A stretch of DNA of 64,000 bases from Diphasiastrum complanatum (GCA_029204225.1 CM055103.1:7147581-7211580), one strand, 5' to 3'; shown: positions 11,215 to 21,774, counted from the first letter of the stretch. The notes: generated by a model not told the origin, from the letters alone. A program made the numbers and translations.

Positions 11215-11544
11215 CTATCGGGTAAAGGTCAACTGGTACAGTGTGCAAGATTTGTGTTTCTCCCAACTCATCCCATAGATCTCCCAAATCTCATTAACTA
11301 GTACTGCTGCATACGTCCTCACTAGCTCTACCAAGTCACTAGTCTGTTGGATTCTAATTGGTCCATACCCATGCACAGTATTCATCTGTGTTGCATACCA
11401 AGTGCCATCTTTCCTAGATGCTAGTGTTGGGGGAACATAGGGTGATGCTGTATTCCGGACGATGTGATTGGTTTTTGCTTTTGGTTTCGGAGCTCGTGGT
11501 CTAACCTTAACCTTTGGCTTCATAGCAAACCTCATATTGTACAA
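11215..11544 (-). CDS. First ORF after primer site of element R
   Basis: A 109-residue frame, with a basic N-terminal region (KPKVKVRPRAPKPKAKTNH) and then a neutral region with LVNEIWEIYGMSWEK. I do not recognise a domain. It is the first frame downstream of the presumed primer site in R's orientation. About 230 bases of non-coding sequence separate it from the long acidic ORF. Confidence 0.35.
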   Translation of the reverse strand: MYNMRFAMKPKVKVRPRAPKPKAKTNHIVRNTASPYVPPTLASRKDGTWYATQMNTVHGYGPIRIQQTSDLVELVRTYAAVLVNEIWEIYGMSWEKHKSCTLYQLTFTR

Positions 11545-11848
11545 ATGTCATGCATCTGATGAGTCAACCCACATTATGGACCAATCAACAAGTGGCAACT
11601 AGCAACGACAACATAATGCAATAATTGACAAGGCCCTAAGGTGAATATTCTATTTGTGGGATCAGCACACATCACTGCGTGATGCTAACCACTTCGACTT
11701 GTAGTAACATGATACTGATTTTTAGATTGCATAGACATGCTAGCTTGGGGCCGACGGTCTAAACAGTAGAATCGTTCTAAGACACATCAAATTTGTAGAT
11801 TGTTGATAGTATGACTACCTTTCAAGCAATATTCCCTTATCAAGTAGC
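11545..11848. other. Leader of element R
   Basis: About 300 bases between the first R ORF and the primer site, minus orientation. No open frame of note and no recognisable site. This is normal for an LTR-element leader. Confidence 0.4.
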
Positions 11849-11866
11849 TCCCGGCAGACGCACCAA
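11849..11866 (-). other. Putative primer binding site of element R
   Basis: On the minus strand the sequence TTGGTGCGTCTGCCGGGAG follows directly after an LTR end CCCTAACA. It resembles the plant gypsy consensus TTGGCGCCGTTGCCGGGG, though with several differences. It defines the inner edge of R's right LTR. Confidence 0.5.
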
Positions 11867-12882
11867 TGTTAGGGCAATTTTCGGCAGGGGATTGGTCTAG
11901 CCAAAAAGTCCTAAAAAAGTCATGGGGCACCACTACTGATGGTGGTTATGCCCTACGTGAGTAACGGAGGTCCTGCCACGTCGGAGTTCTAAATCCAAAA
12001 AAGACCCTTTGTAAAGATTCTTTTTATATTTTTTTTCAATTTTTTCTTACACAAGGACCAATCAAAACACTCAAATTTGAAATCTACGTAACGTAACTTT
12101 TTGAGTCCACATTTTGATTCCACACTAAAAATGGCATAACTTTTTAGTGGTAAGTCCGAATTTAGCGAAGTTTGGTGCATTGGAAAGCGCTTGACAAGGG
12201 CTTTCCAATGATATGCTACATGTTATACTTTCAAGCTACGATTAAAAAGTTATGGCAAGTCAAAATTATTAGTGTTATAATATTTTAATAATATAAACTA
12301 CATCTTGCACGAATTCTTGAAGGGTCTTTTTGGAGCTCAAAACTCCTGTGATGTAAGACTGTGCCCTTATAAGGTTGTACAAGAAACATTTGGAAAAAAC
12401 TAGTTCTCATTGAATCTGATATGAGTGGGTCTTAGTCTTTCTTGTCATTTTTTTCTTGATGTATAGAGTGCTTGTGGGGTGCAAGTTATACGCACCGCTT
12501 TGTTTGATAAGCGGTGGTATTTTGGCCAATTGTCGGGTCTAGGTATTTCGCTAGACAGTACCAACGGTGGGTGTGACTAGTGTGACGCTTTAACCAAGGT
12601 GGTGTATTTCAACCACGGATGGTGGACGGCCCCCTCTAGTGTTTCACAGAGGTCGGGTCCAGCTGACACGCTTCATAATTGACAAAACGGAAGAAACACT
12701 TCAAAACTTGACAATTCTGTGTAGCCGTTTAATTAACAAGTCCGATCTAGCAAACCATAAAATAACCAACCTACGATTCTTTTTGTAAATGCATTTACTT
12801 CAATATAATTCCTGGCTACAATTTTCAGTTAATACATCGAGGAACGAAAAAGCAATCCACACCACAGTTACTAAGTGTTACA
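11867..12882 (-). mobile_element. 5' LTR of element R, part left of insert A
   Basis: Starts TGTTAGGGC in window orientation, next to the primer site. The part from 12352 onward matches 7375-7893 of the other LTR almost base for base. It breaks exactly at 12882, where element A inserts, and resumes at 19047. The outer 480 bases (with GTCCTAAAAAAGTCATGG) do not match the other copy. Confidence 0.55.
12878..12882. repeat. Target-site duplication of A, left copy
   Basis: TTACA lies immediately before the left LTR of A. The same five bases follow the right LTR at 19042-19046. In the uninterrupted relative at 7887-7900 the sequence appears once, confirming the insertion site. Confidence 0.95.
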
Positions 12883-13564
12883 TGTAAAAATTAAAGCAAA
12901 TAAGGATCCTAAAACACTTGAAATGATGAGGGAAACAATAGATTATGATTTCATAAGATTAGCACAAGTTGAACCATCAAAATCCATAAAAAATCTATGC
13001 TTGAACCTCACTAAATGGCCCAAATCCTTGAAGAAGGCTTCACACGTGTGAAAGTACGGCCTCCCACAGTCTGAGTACTGTACACCAGACCTACATTCAA
13101 TCCTATAATCATTAGTAATCACAAGTACTCAAACAATTATGAACATAGAGAGCAATTGCACCATTATGAGAGAAAAAACATGAAATTGCTTGATTGATTT
13201 TGGTAAGATATCATCACCTATATATACATGATCCATCACGGTTTTGGGCAGGTATGAGTAGCCCTAAACCTATCCCTAATGCTAATTTTGGTGGATCTTT
13301 CATCCCTACCAAGTTAGGGTTGGAATCTTGGAGATCCCTCAACAATGCAAAAATTACCAAAAATAGCTTCTATTTTTTCTCCCTTGTATCTAAGCATAAT
13401 TTGGACTCATTCCAAAGGTTCTAACACTTAGGTCTACTTGAGAACATCCTTATGAATGGAATCCTATGCTATTTGGCACGTGTGACAAGCCACATCATGA
13501 CCATCTAACTATTTACAAGTCATATGACCAAAACTAGTCAAGCTAGAATTGTGAATTTTTAACA
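12883..13564 (-). mobile_element. 3' LTR of copia element A
   Basis: 682 bp, TGTAAAAATT...TTTTTAACA in window orientation. It differs from the LTR at 18360-19041 at about four positions by eye, which means a recent insertion. It contains a TATA-like CCTATATATACA near 13218 (minus-strand promoter) and the perfect palindrome TTCACACGTGTGAA at 13039-13052. Confidence 0.95.
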
Positions 13565-13573
13565 CTCCTCCTC
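13565..13573 (-). other. Polypurine tract of element A
   Basis: GAGGAGGAG on the minus strand, directly abutting the 3' LTR. The same tract lies at 28797-28805 in sister element B. Confidence 0.85.
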
Positions 13574-13578
13574 ACTAT

Positions 13579-16500
13579 CTAGCTTGGTTCAATCATTGCT
13601 TTACTAATCACTCCAAGTGATGATCTGAACTTCATAAAAGGTGTCTTTTGAAGTGGTTTAGTAAGTAGATCAGCTACACATTCATTGCTTGGAACATGCT
13701 CCAAAGCAATCTCCTTGGCTTGCACCATTTCTCTCACAAAGTGATGGCATATCTCAATGTGCTTAGATCTTGCATGGAAGATTGGGTTAGATGCAAGGTG
13801 TTGGGCTGATATATTGTCATTGTAGATGATTGGTGCCTCCTCTGAATCCATGATCTTTAGTTCCACCAATAATCTCTTGATCCAAAGTACCTCCTTTGTA
13901 GTGGTTGTCAAAGCTATGTACTCGGCCTCGGTTGAAGATAGAGATATAGTTTCTTGCTTTTTTGAAAGCCATGAAACCACACCTTCTCCTATGAAAGTTG
14001 AATAGGCACTTGTTGATTTCCTATCCCTCTTGTCCCCTGCAAAATCTGAATCACTAAATGCATGAAGGTTAATCACATCTCCTCTATATAGAATCCCAAA
14101 ATCCAATGTACCCGAGATGTATCTTAGAATCCTCTTAGCCTTTTTCCAATGGATATTCAATGGCTTTTGCATGGATTGGCTCAACCTACATACACTAAAG
14201 CTAAGATCTGGTCTAGTTATAGTGATCCACATTAAGGAACCTATAAGTTGCCTAAACAAAGTGATGTCCATAAAGGATGTTTCATCATCTTCATTTGGCA
14301 CTTTTACATCTTGCTCCATTGGTGTGTCAACACTTTTGCATACTTCCATCTTAAACTTCTTCAAAAGACTTTGAGCATAGTTTACTTGACTTATAGAGAT
14401 AAAATCAGACCCTCTAAGTACTTCTATGCCTAAGATGTAGTGAAGACACCCTAGATCTACCATCTTAAACTCTAAGGATAGATCTATCTTGATTTTTTCA
14501 ATACCATCAACACTATTTCCACTAATGATGATGTCATCTACATAAATGAGTAAAAGTACAATACCAACATCATCAAACTTAATGTAAAGAGTGGGATCAT
14601 ATTCACTTTGAACAAAAGAAAGTGAAATAAGATAGCAATGTAGTCTTGAATTCCAAGATCTCGAGGCTTGCTTCAAGCCATAGATGCTTCTTTGGAGATG
14701 GCATACTTTGTTCTCTATTCCATGCTTGATGAACCCTTGTGGCTGCTCCATATAGATATCCTCTTCCAAAAAACCATTCAAGAAAGCATTAGAGACATCC
14801 ATTTGACATAGAATCCATCCAAAATGTGATGCAAGTGCAATGATTAGCCTTATTGTGACCATCTTGGCCACGGGTGCAAAAGTTTCCTCATAGTCTATCC
14901 CTCTCTCTTGAGCATAATCTTTTGCAACTAATCTTGCTTTATGTTTGTTAACACTCCCATTTGCATTCAACTTAAGCTTGAAGACCCACTTGCATCCTAT
15001 TACATTCCTTTGAGGTCTCTCAACAAGCAACCAAGTTTCATTCTCAATCAAGTCATCATACTCATCCAACATAGCTTTATACCATTCTTTGGAGTTCAAT
15101 GCATCTTCAACATTAGATGGTTCTTCAAAACTAGATAAAGCATAAGAAGTGGATGAGATACCCTCAACTTGCTGTCCTTTGCCTTGATATGTGAGCCTTG
15201 ATGGCTCCACTTTTGCCCTTGAAGATCTCCTTGGTGTGATAGGTGGGTTTGGTGCTTGCTCCTCCATGAGCTCCTCCTCAAAACCAAGATCTTGCTCCTC
15301 GGCCATCTTCTTCTTGATTGTTGGAGCACTTGAGCCTTCTTCAAGCATATGCATATGATGTTCATCAAAGATGACATCCCTTGAAACAACAAATTTGTTC
15401 AAGGATGGGAGATAGACTTTGTAGCCCTTGCTTGAGCTTGCATATCCAAGCATGATCCCTCTTGTGGAAGATGGATCCTCCTTGGTTCTTGTTTCCAATG
15501 GCACATGCACATAACATATACACCCAGAAACTTTCAAGTGATTAAGATTGGGTTTCTTTCCATACAACATCTCATAAGGAGTTTTGCCTTCAATTGCTTT
15601 GCAAGACACCCTATTCATTAAGTAGTTTGCACATACAAGAGACTCACCCCAAAAGGATTTGGGCAAACAAGCATCTAATCTTAAAGCCTTAGAACATTCA
15701 CATAATGTTCTATTCCTTCTTTCATCAACTCCATTTTGTTGAGGAGTGTAAGGACAAGAAGTCTCTTTCTTGATCCCTTCCTCCTCACAAAAGGCCTTGA
15801 ACTCATTGGAGATGAATTCTCCACCATTGTCACTTCTAAGAATCTTGATGCTATGATTATGATGCTTTTCCACAAACAACTTGAACTTTACAAAAGTATC
15901 AAATACTTGAGACTTGAAGGAAAGTAAGAACACCCAACAATATCTTGAGTAGTCATCAATGAAGGTTAAAAACATGGATGAACCTCCATTAGATTTGGTG
16001 CTAGCAATGTGCACATCCGAGTATATGAGTTCAAGAGGATGAGATGACTTTGTGATGGAGTTAGGAAACACCTTCTTATGTGCCTTGGATAAGGCACAAG
16101 CTTCACAAACCTTGTCTTCCTTCCCAATAGACCTTGGTAGGCCTAAAGCATACTCCTCCTTGATCATAGCCTCCATGGAACCCGAGTTGACATGTCCAAG
16201 TCTTTTGTGCCATAAAGTAAAGGTAGATATCTTGCTCTTCTCGGCCAACATGACAACATTAGTATCCACAAATGCATCCAACTTATAAAGTTTGCCAAGT
16301 TTAGTGCCCTTAGCCACTATCTTATCCTTCTTCTTGATGAAACATTCATTTGAAGCAAAGTCAACATTGAAACCATTGTCTACCATTTGGCCAACACTTA
16401 GTAGATTCTTTGTTATTGTAGGAATGTACAAAACACCTTCTATGTTGATCTTTTTGGAAGATCCTAAGCAAAGGGGAATGCTACCAACTCCTTCAATCTT

Positions 16501-17547
16501 ACAAGCTTCATCATTTGCTGTATAGATAGACTTTATAGGTCCATCATAAGATAATAGAGAAGAGAAAAACTCCCTTTTACTAGTCATGTGTGAACTAGCA
16601 CCCGAGTCAATCCACCAAGGATCTTCTCCTTTGAAGCTTGTTGAAGAAAATATGGACATCATGAGAGAGTCCTCATGTGAACTCTCCTCCTCCTCCTCTT
16701 TGCTCATGTTGGCTTGGCTTTGATCTTGCTTCCTCTTGAAGCATTCCAAGGCATAATGCCCCATCTTGCTACAATAGTAGCACTTCACCTTTGATTTGTC
16801 CTTCTTGACTTTGGTGGTTGATGGAGATGCCTTTGAGGATCCTGCTTGATCCTCAAGCTTTGTAGACTTCTTGAATGTTGATACTTTGCCTTTGGACTTG
16901 CCTTTGCCCTTGGTGAAGAGAGCTTGGTCATCTTCACCTTGGATGGAAAGCCTATCCATCCTCTCTTGCATTTGGCTCCTTCTTGATTCCTCGGCCATGA
17001 GTGTGCCTTGGAGTTCTTCAAGTATGGGTAGCTTACCCATAATTGCATATCCCTGAACCAAATTGTCAAATTCAAAGCTTAGTCCATTCAATATGAGTTG
17101 AACAAGCTCTTCATCCTTGATAGGATCACCTATAAAGGCTAGCTCTTTGTTCAATTCCTTTACTCTTAGGACAAAAGTATGTGCACTCTCTCCTTTCTTT
17201 TGATAGCTTCTATAGATTTGATTCTTCAAAGCTAACATTCTAGTTTGATTCTTGGATTCATAGACCTTTTCCAGAGTCTCCCAAGCATCTTGAGCTGAAG
17301 TGCAATCTCCTACCTCTCTTAAGAGTTCATTTGCAACATTCATTTTTATGCAATGTAGTGCAACATTGCACCTCTTGATGTATTTGGCTTTTTCTTGAGG
17401 ATGAATAGGTTCACCCTCCTTACCATTTACAATTTCCATCAGATCTTGCATGACCATGATGGATTCCATTCTAACTTTCCATATGGAATAGTTAGTTTTG
17501 TTGAGCCTTTCATTAGTATCCAAAAGATATGCATTTATAGATGCCAT
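13579..17547 (-). CDS. Ty1/copia gag-pol polyprotein, intact (element A)
   Basis: One uninterrupted 1322-codon frame holding every domain of an autonomous copia element. Gag (UBN2-type) is at residues 10-190. The CCHC zinc knuckle C256-C259-H264-C269 follows, then protease with DSG at 314-316 and the pre-integrase block LWHKRLGHVN near 445. Integrase has D511, D573 and E609. The linker with RRSSRAKVEPSRLTY spans about 773-787. RT has YVDD at 1002-1005, and RNase H covers about 1165-1322. It makes the virus-like particle, cuts the polyprotein, copies RNA to cDNA and integrates it. Two substitutions stand out against B and D: GVDER for GVAER next to the catalytic Glu, and VAKDYAQ for VAKGYAQ in RT (D877). 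The second falls in a normally conserved position and could weaken the enzyme. The start ATG is shared with B. Confidence 0.95.
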   Translation of the reverse strand: MASINAYLLDTNERLNKTNYSIWKVRMESIMVMQDLMEIVNGKEGEPIHPQEKAKYIKRCNVALHCIKMNVANELLREVGDCTSAQDAWETLEKVYESKNQTRMLALKNQIYRSYQKKGESAHTFVLRVKELNKELAFIGDPIKDEELVQLILNGLSFEFDNLVQGYAIMGKLPILEELQGTLMAEESRRSQMQERMDRLSIQGEDDQALFTKGKGKSKGKVSTFKKSTKLEDQAGSSKASPSTTKVKKDKSKVKCYYCSKMGHYALECFKRKQDQSQANMSKEEEEESSHEDSLMMSIFSSTSFKGEDPWWIDSGASSHMTSKREFFSSLLSYDGPIKSIYTANDEACKIEGVGSIPLCLGSSKKINIEGVLYIPTITKNLLSVGQMVDNGFNVDFASNECFIKKKDKIVAKGTKLGKLYKLDAFVDTNVVMLAEKSKISTFTLWHKRLGHVNSGSMEAMIKEEYALGLPRSIGKEDKVCEACALSKAHKKVFPNSITKSSHPLELIYSDVHIASTKSNGGSSMFLTFIDDYSRYCWVFLLSFKSQVFDTFVKFKLFVEKHHNHSIKILRSDNGGEFISNEFKAFCEEEGIKKETSCPYTPQQNGVDERRNRTLCECSKALRLDACLPKSFWGESLVCANYLMNRVSCKAIEGKTPYEMLYGKKPNLNHLKVSGCICYVHVPLETRTKEDPSSTRGIMLGYASSSKGYKVYLPSLNKFVVSRDVIFDEHHMHMLEEGSSAPTIKKKMAEEQDLGFEEELMEEQAPNPPITPRRSSRAKVEPSRLTYQGKGQQVEGISSTSYALSSFEEPSNVEDALNSKEWYKAMLDEYDDLIENETWLLVERPQRNVIGCKWVFKLKLNANGSVNKHKARLVAKDYAQERGIDYEETFAPVAKMVTIRLIIALASHFGWILCQMDVSNAFLNGFLEEDIYMEQPQGFIKHGIENKVCHLQRSIYGLKQASRSWNSRLHCYLISLSFVQSEYDPTLYIKFDDVGIVLLLIYVDDIIISGNSVDGIEKIKIDLSLEFKMVDLGCLHYILGIEVLRGSDFISISQVNYAQSLLKKFKMEVCKSVDTPMEQDVKVPNEDDETSFMDITLFRQLIGSLMWITITRPDLSFSVCRLSQSMQKPLNIHWKKAKRILRYISGTLDFGILYRGDVINLHAFSDSDFAGDKRDRKSTSAYSTFIGEGVVSWLSKKQETISLSSTEAEYIALTTTTKEVLWIKRLLVELKIMDSEEAPIIYNDNISAQHLASNPIFHARSKHIEICHHFVREMVQAKEIALEHVPSNECVADLLTKPLQKTPFMKFRSSLGVISKAMIEPS

Positions 17548-18346
17548 CTAGTCTCCTAATCAAGGACTTGACACAAATGAAAGTTACTTCTATTGATTTG
17601 ATTGAAGGTCTACCTTATCCCACTTCTTAGGGACCTGAAAAGATCAGTAATAGACTTCCTATAAAGATCTAATAATGATCTCTAACAAAATCAAATCATA
17701 GAATACTAGAAACAATGCACTTGCTTGATTGAAGTAGACAATACTAGTAGAATTGCCCCTCTTTCTATAAAGAACATTAAAGCTTCCCAAATGATCTGAT
17801 CAAGAGTGAATTTTAGCAACCTAATATACTTCCAAAATCACTTGTAAAAGATCTAAATGGAACTTAATGAGGATGCAACACAATCTACTATCCAATCACA
17901 AACAAAAAATGATCAAAATTGATGAAAAATTGATCTAATTTGGTGCATAAGTCAAGCAATGGTTGGACTGAATCTAAATCACTTTAGGAGGTGCCTACTA
18001 CACCTTAGAACAGCCTTGAAGAGTCCCCAAAACTCTGATCTTCCCTCTCCTTGAATGCTAGAAAGCCTCCTCTATGAAATCACCTCCAAAACTCGCTTAG
18101 AAATCAATGCTTGGAGCAAGCAAAACTTGCTATCTTGGTAATGTGAATTGAATTCAACTTTGCCTCTGGTTTTAGACACCTAAACACCTGCAAATGAAGT
18201 CACACAACACCAATCTCCAATGTATTTGACTCACTTTGAGTTCTAGAATCAATACTAGATGCTAAGATCCAATCTACACAAGATTTAGATCAAAAATTGT
18301 GATCAAATTGAATGAAAACCAAGGATTTAGCTCATTTCAGCCTTTA
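17548..18346 (-). other. Leader of element A
   Basis: About 800 bases between the primer site and the gag ATG. It is AT-rich with no long frame and is near-identical to the B leader at 24038-24836. A packaging or dimerisation signal is expected in this part of copia RNA, but I cannot identify one. Confidence 0.7.
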
Positions 18347-18359
18347 GGCTCTGATACCA
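18347..18359 (-). other. Primer binding site of element A
   Basis: TGGTATCAGAGCC on the minus strand, immediately after the LTR end. It is complementary to the 3' end of plant initiator tRNA-Met, the usual primer of plant copia elements. Confidence 0.95.
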
Positions 18360-19041
18360 TGTAAAAATTACAGCAAATAAGGATCCTAAAACACTTGAAA
18401 TGATGAGGGAAACAATAGATTATGATTTCATAAGATTAGCACAAGTTGAACCATCAAAATCCATAAAAAATCTATGCTTGAACCTCACTAAATGGCCCAA
18501 ATCCTTGAAGAAGGCTTCACACGTGTGAAAGTACGGCCTCCCACAGTCTGAGTACTGTACACCAGACCTACATTCAATCCTATAATCATTAGTAATCACA
18601 AGTACTCAAACAATTATGAACATAGAGAGCAATTGCACCATTATGAGAGAAAAAACATGAAATTGCTTGATTGATTTTGGTGAGATATCATCACCTATAT
18701 ATACATGATCCATCACGGTTTTGGGCAGGTATGAGTAGCCCTAAACCTATCCCTAATGCTAATTTTGGTGGATCTTTCATCCCTACCAAGTTAGGGTTGG
18801 AATCTTGGAGATCCCTCAACAATGCAAAAATTACCAAAAATAGCTCCTATTTTTTCTCCCTTGTATCTAAGCATAATTTGGACTCATTCCAAAGGTTCTA
18901 ACACTTAGGTCTACTTGAGAACATCCTTATGAATGGAATCCTATGCTATTTGGCACGTGTGACAAGCCACATCATGACCATCTAACTATTTACAAGTCAT
19001 ATGACCAAAACTAGTCAAGCTAGAATTGTGAATTTTTAGCA
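18360..19041 (-). mobile_element. 5' LTR of copia element A
   Basis: 682 bp and near-identical to 12883-13564. It ends in TTTTTAGCA rather than TTTTTAACA in window orientation and is followed by the TTACA duplication. The minus-strand promoter region contains CCTATATATACA at 18694-18705 and TTCACACGTGTGAA at 18516-18529. Confidence 0.95.
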
Positions 19042-19046
19042 TTACA
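19042..19046. repeat. Target-site duplication of A, right copy
   Basis: TTACA, paired with 12878-12882. Confidence 0.95.
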
Positions 19047-19442
19047 ATAAATTCCAACCCGAACTCCAACAATTTGCTACCAAACTTCAAATAGTTTACT
19101 TGGTTTAAGAAATGCAACCATAACCTATGAACTTTGATCACTTTGTAATCGAACTCCCATCAAAGAATTAGAAAGTTAATGGCGATTCTAAAACCTCACA
19201 CTAAACGTTAAGGCAAATGCGTTGAATCCTAGTCTACTTCTTCACATGTCAGATGGTTCCCTATCTTACCATAAAGGCAGTTCGCTCAGTAAAGGTTCTT
19301 TACAACATTCACGTAGTACTACTAATGCAAAAAACATTACCTTGTTTCGTTTGAGAAAAATATCATTCTATCTCTTGACAAGGATAATGAATCATTCAAT
19401 AGGCGAGTACGGAATTTGCAAAATAATAACAAGAATCCATTC
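19047..19442 (-). mobile_element. LTR of element R, part right of insert A
   Basis: Continues the R LTR after element A. It matches about 7901-8296 with minor substitutions (for example AATGCAACCATAACC against AATGCAACCATAGCC). Similarity to the other LTR stops near CCATTCAC at about 19442, and the true outer end of the LTR is not found. Confidence 0.6.
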
Positions 19443-20280
19443 ACCGATTGGCATACATCATTCACAATCTATATACTGAACACATAATTGGATAAACCAC
19501 ATTACCTCAGGTGTGGCACTAGTCATGAATGCCACTTTTGATTTGAGGTAGCCTTGCCTTCGTCCTTCAGAAAGTCGTTTGGACTACCCCTTTGTGCTGA
19601 AACTTGGACATATAGTGAGATCAAAGAATTAAAAATATTTGTCAGAGATTGTTGAAGGCTCCACAGGGAACCTCAAAATAGCAGGCAGGCATGTCACATA
19701 GGTCACCAGCAACTCGGAGGTAGCGTAGGTAGTTCGCAAGTCAGGGAGGGCAGCAAATAGACATGCCATAGGCCGTAGGCAGGTCTGAAATGCAGTCACA
19801 GTCAGAGTGCAACACTATGGACAAGATCAAATGCAGCAGGCAGGTCGCAAGTACGCCGCAGGCCCAAAAAACCAACAGTTCACCACAGGCAGAGGTTGAA
19901 GGCAGGTTCAGCGTAGAAACGCAAGTAGTGCAGCCCACAAGTTGCAGAAAATCAACAAGTTTACCGCAGGTAGCAGGCTCCAAGCCGCAAAAATTAACAG
20001 GCCACAGGGGCCGCAAAAATCAGCAGGCTGTAACAGGTCCAACGAGGGCTGGCAGATTTGATTTTTCCCTCTGAAAGTCTGATTTTTCACTTAGGAAAGT
20101 TGGTGAGGCCGTAACAGGCTATGGCATGCCAAAAATTTTGGATCTTGCGATGATGGACAATGATGGGCATCTGTGGCAGGCCGCAGTAAGTCCAAGAATC
20201 TGATTTTTTCGTTGTAGACAGTGATGGAAAGTCGTACTAATGACAGGTGAAAAACATGTATGTTGCTCTTCAAGTAGCCC
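19443..20280. repeat. Non-coding spacer with GCAGGCAGG-type motif cluster
   Basis: No credible gene. From about 19680 to 20170 the sequence is richer in G and C than its surroundings and is peppered with variants of one word: GCAGGCAGGC, TAGGCAGGTC, GCAGGCAGGTCG, GCCGCAGGCC, AGGCAGGTTC, CCGCAGGTAGCAGGC and GGCAGGCCGC. The short frames over it on both strands are products of the biased composition. Confidence 0.5.
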
Positions 20281-20397
20281 TAAGAAGTTGAAGTGCTTCT
20301 TGGTTTCCAAGGGGAGGCTCGAACCTGGGACCAAAGAAACTTTGGATGCCAAGCTAACCAGTTGAGCCAACCCCGTTGGGTTTAAGAAGTTGAAGTG
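20281..20397 (-). mobile_element. tRNA-derived SINE-like insertion with 15-bp target duplication
   Basis: On the minus strand 20382-20296 reads like a tRNA half. It has an A-box-like TGGCTCAACTGGTTAGC and, about 35 bases on, a B-box GGTTCGAGCC, within GGGGTTGGCTC...CCTCCCCTTGG. It is flanked on both sides by the exact 15-mer TAAGAAGTTGAAGTG (20281-20295 and 20383-20397), the signature of LINE-assisted retroposition. The unit is only about 87 bp with no clear tail, so it is either a very short SINE or a retroposed tRNA-like transcript. It does not look like a functional tRNA gene. Confidence 0.65.
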
Positions 20398-21156
20398 AAC
20401 CAAGGACATGGTAACACACATTCACAGACAAGCAGGGACTAACCAATTTGAACACTTCTCATCAATCAACAGGATATGACCAATTGCATTCACACTCTCT
20501 TCCGAACATCACCTTATTGAAAAAAAAAACCTTTCTCTCAACCAATCAAAACAAACGACGTTGGGTTTGAAGCTACGAACCACTTACGAATCCACCCGAC
20601 ATATGCATTGCTAAAGACCTGGTTAGTTGTTCATCACATACTAGCCCCACAAATGCAGAATACTACGAGTGAAATTACAACACCAATGCCACATTCCCAA
20701 AACGTCTTCCTCAATTCCAACCGTTCATTCTATCAACGACCACTCCTCATGCTACACTCATTCAACCAACACTCATGCACAATATGATATATAAAACAAA
20801 CAACAAGTTAGACGACACAACATCCTCTTGAATAATCCACTTTCATCACTCACATAATGCAAGCACGTTGGTGAAACCCTAACATAACCAAGAAGGGCAA
20901 GCCTCCCAACATCCCACGAACCGCAATCAAACAATCCGTCCAACCACAATCAATATATTCAATCAAGGAGTTCACCAACCACAATCAATTCCTTTCAAAC
21001 AACTATCCTTCTTTCATAAAAATGAAAGCATACTAGTGAGGACCACACAACCCTCAACCAAGAAGCAACTCATTTAGCTACTAATATTCAAGTGAACTAA
21101 CTCTATCAAACAATTAACTAACAGTGGGACATAAGACAACAATACATGACAACTAC
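20398..21156. other. CAA-rich non-coding spacer
   Basis: Low-complexity, C- and A-rich sequence with many ACAACTA and CCAAC words. I see no gene, LTR edge or structural RNA. Confidence 0.5.
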
Positions 21157-21436
21157 CATCCAACAACTACTGATCACTCCCCACACAACAACTACTAATC
21201 ACTCCCCACACAACAATGAAGCTCTCCTCTCAAGACAAAACTATCAACTCCAAAATGGGACTAACTTCCAAAAATACCAACTCACAAAAGCACTAACATC
21301 CAACAACTACTAATCACTCCCCACACAACAACTACTAATCACTCCCCACACAACAATGAAGCTCTCCTCTCAAGACAAAACTATCAACTCCAAAATGGGA
21401 CTAACTTCCAAAAATACCAACTCACAAAAGTACTAA
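21157..21436. repeat. Two-copy 140-bp tandem repeat
   Basis: The unit beginning CATCCAACAACTACT at 21157 repeats at 21297 with about two differences. Inside each unit the piece AACTACTAATCACTCC also occurs twice, so the array has a nested short and long period. Non-coding. Confidence 0.85.
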
Positions 21437-21774
21437 CATTTGAAATACAAGGAGTTGGCTCCTTCTTATAGGAAAATTCAATCGATCCCCTTCACAATGC
21501 CATCTTGCCATTCTTCATGCCCTTCAAGCCCTCCTTGCCCTTCAAGCCCTCATTGCAAAATGACAAGATAATCAAAGAATATTGGTTCACTGAAAAACCT
21601 TCATGATGAAGATAATGCTTAGGCCAATGGCTCATTTACTCAACAATGGCCACAACTTCTACCATAAAAGTATTGGATATGACATTCTCAATCAAGACTA
21701 TTGAATTGGAGTATTGAAGTTTACTAAGCAAATGTCTTCATCTTTTTGGACAAAACTGTTTAAGTAGGGGGAGT
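21437..21774 (+). other. 3' end of a copia-like element with polypurine tract
   Basis: No readable pol is left. At 21764-21774 the purine tract AGTAGGGGGAG lies directly before an LTR start TGTCAAGTACC, as at the end of an LTR element's internal region. The rest (with CTTCAAGCCCTCCTTGCCC repeated near 21515) is unassigned. Confidence 0.5.

Noticed and set aside
19741-20421. Several 60-100 residue frames rich in Cys, Gln and Pro
   Set aside because: They overlap each other on both strands and follow the GCAGGCAGG word cluster and the SINE-like insert, so composition explains them.
20817-20827. TCCTC after ACAACA as the missing right target duplication of element R
   Set aside because: It matches the five bases before 6852, but a 5-mer match in this AC-rich stretch is likely by chance, and neither R LTR similarity nor F sequence adjoins it.
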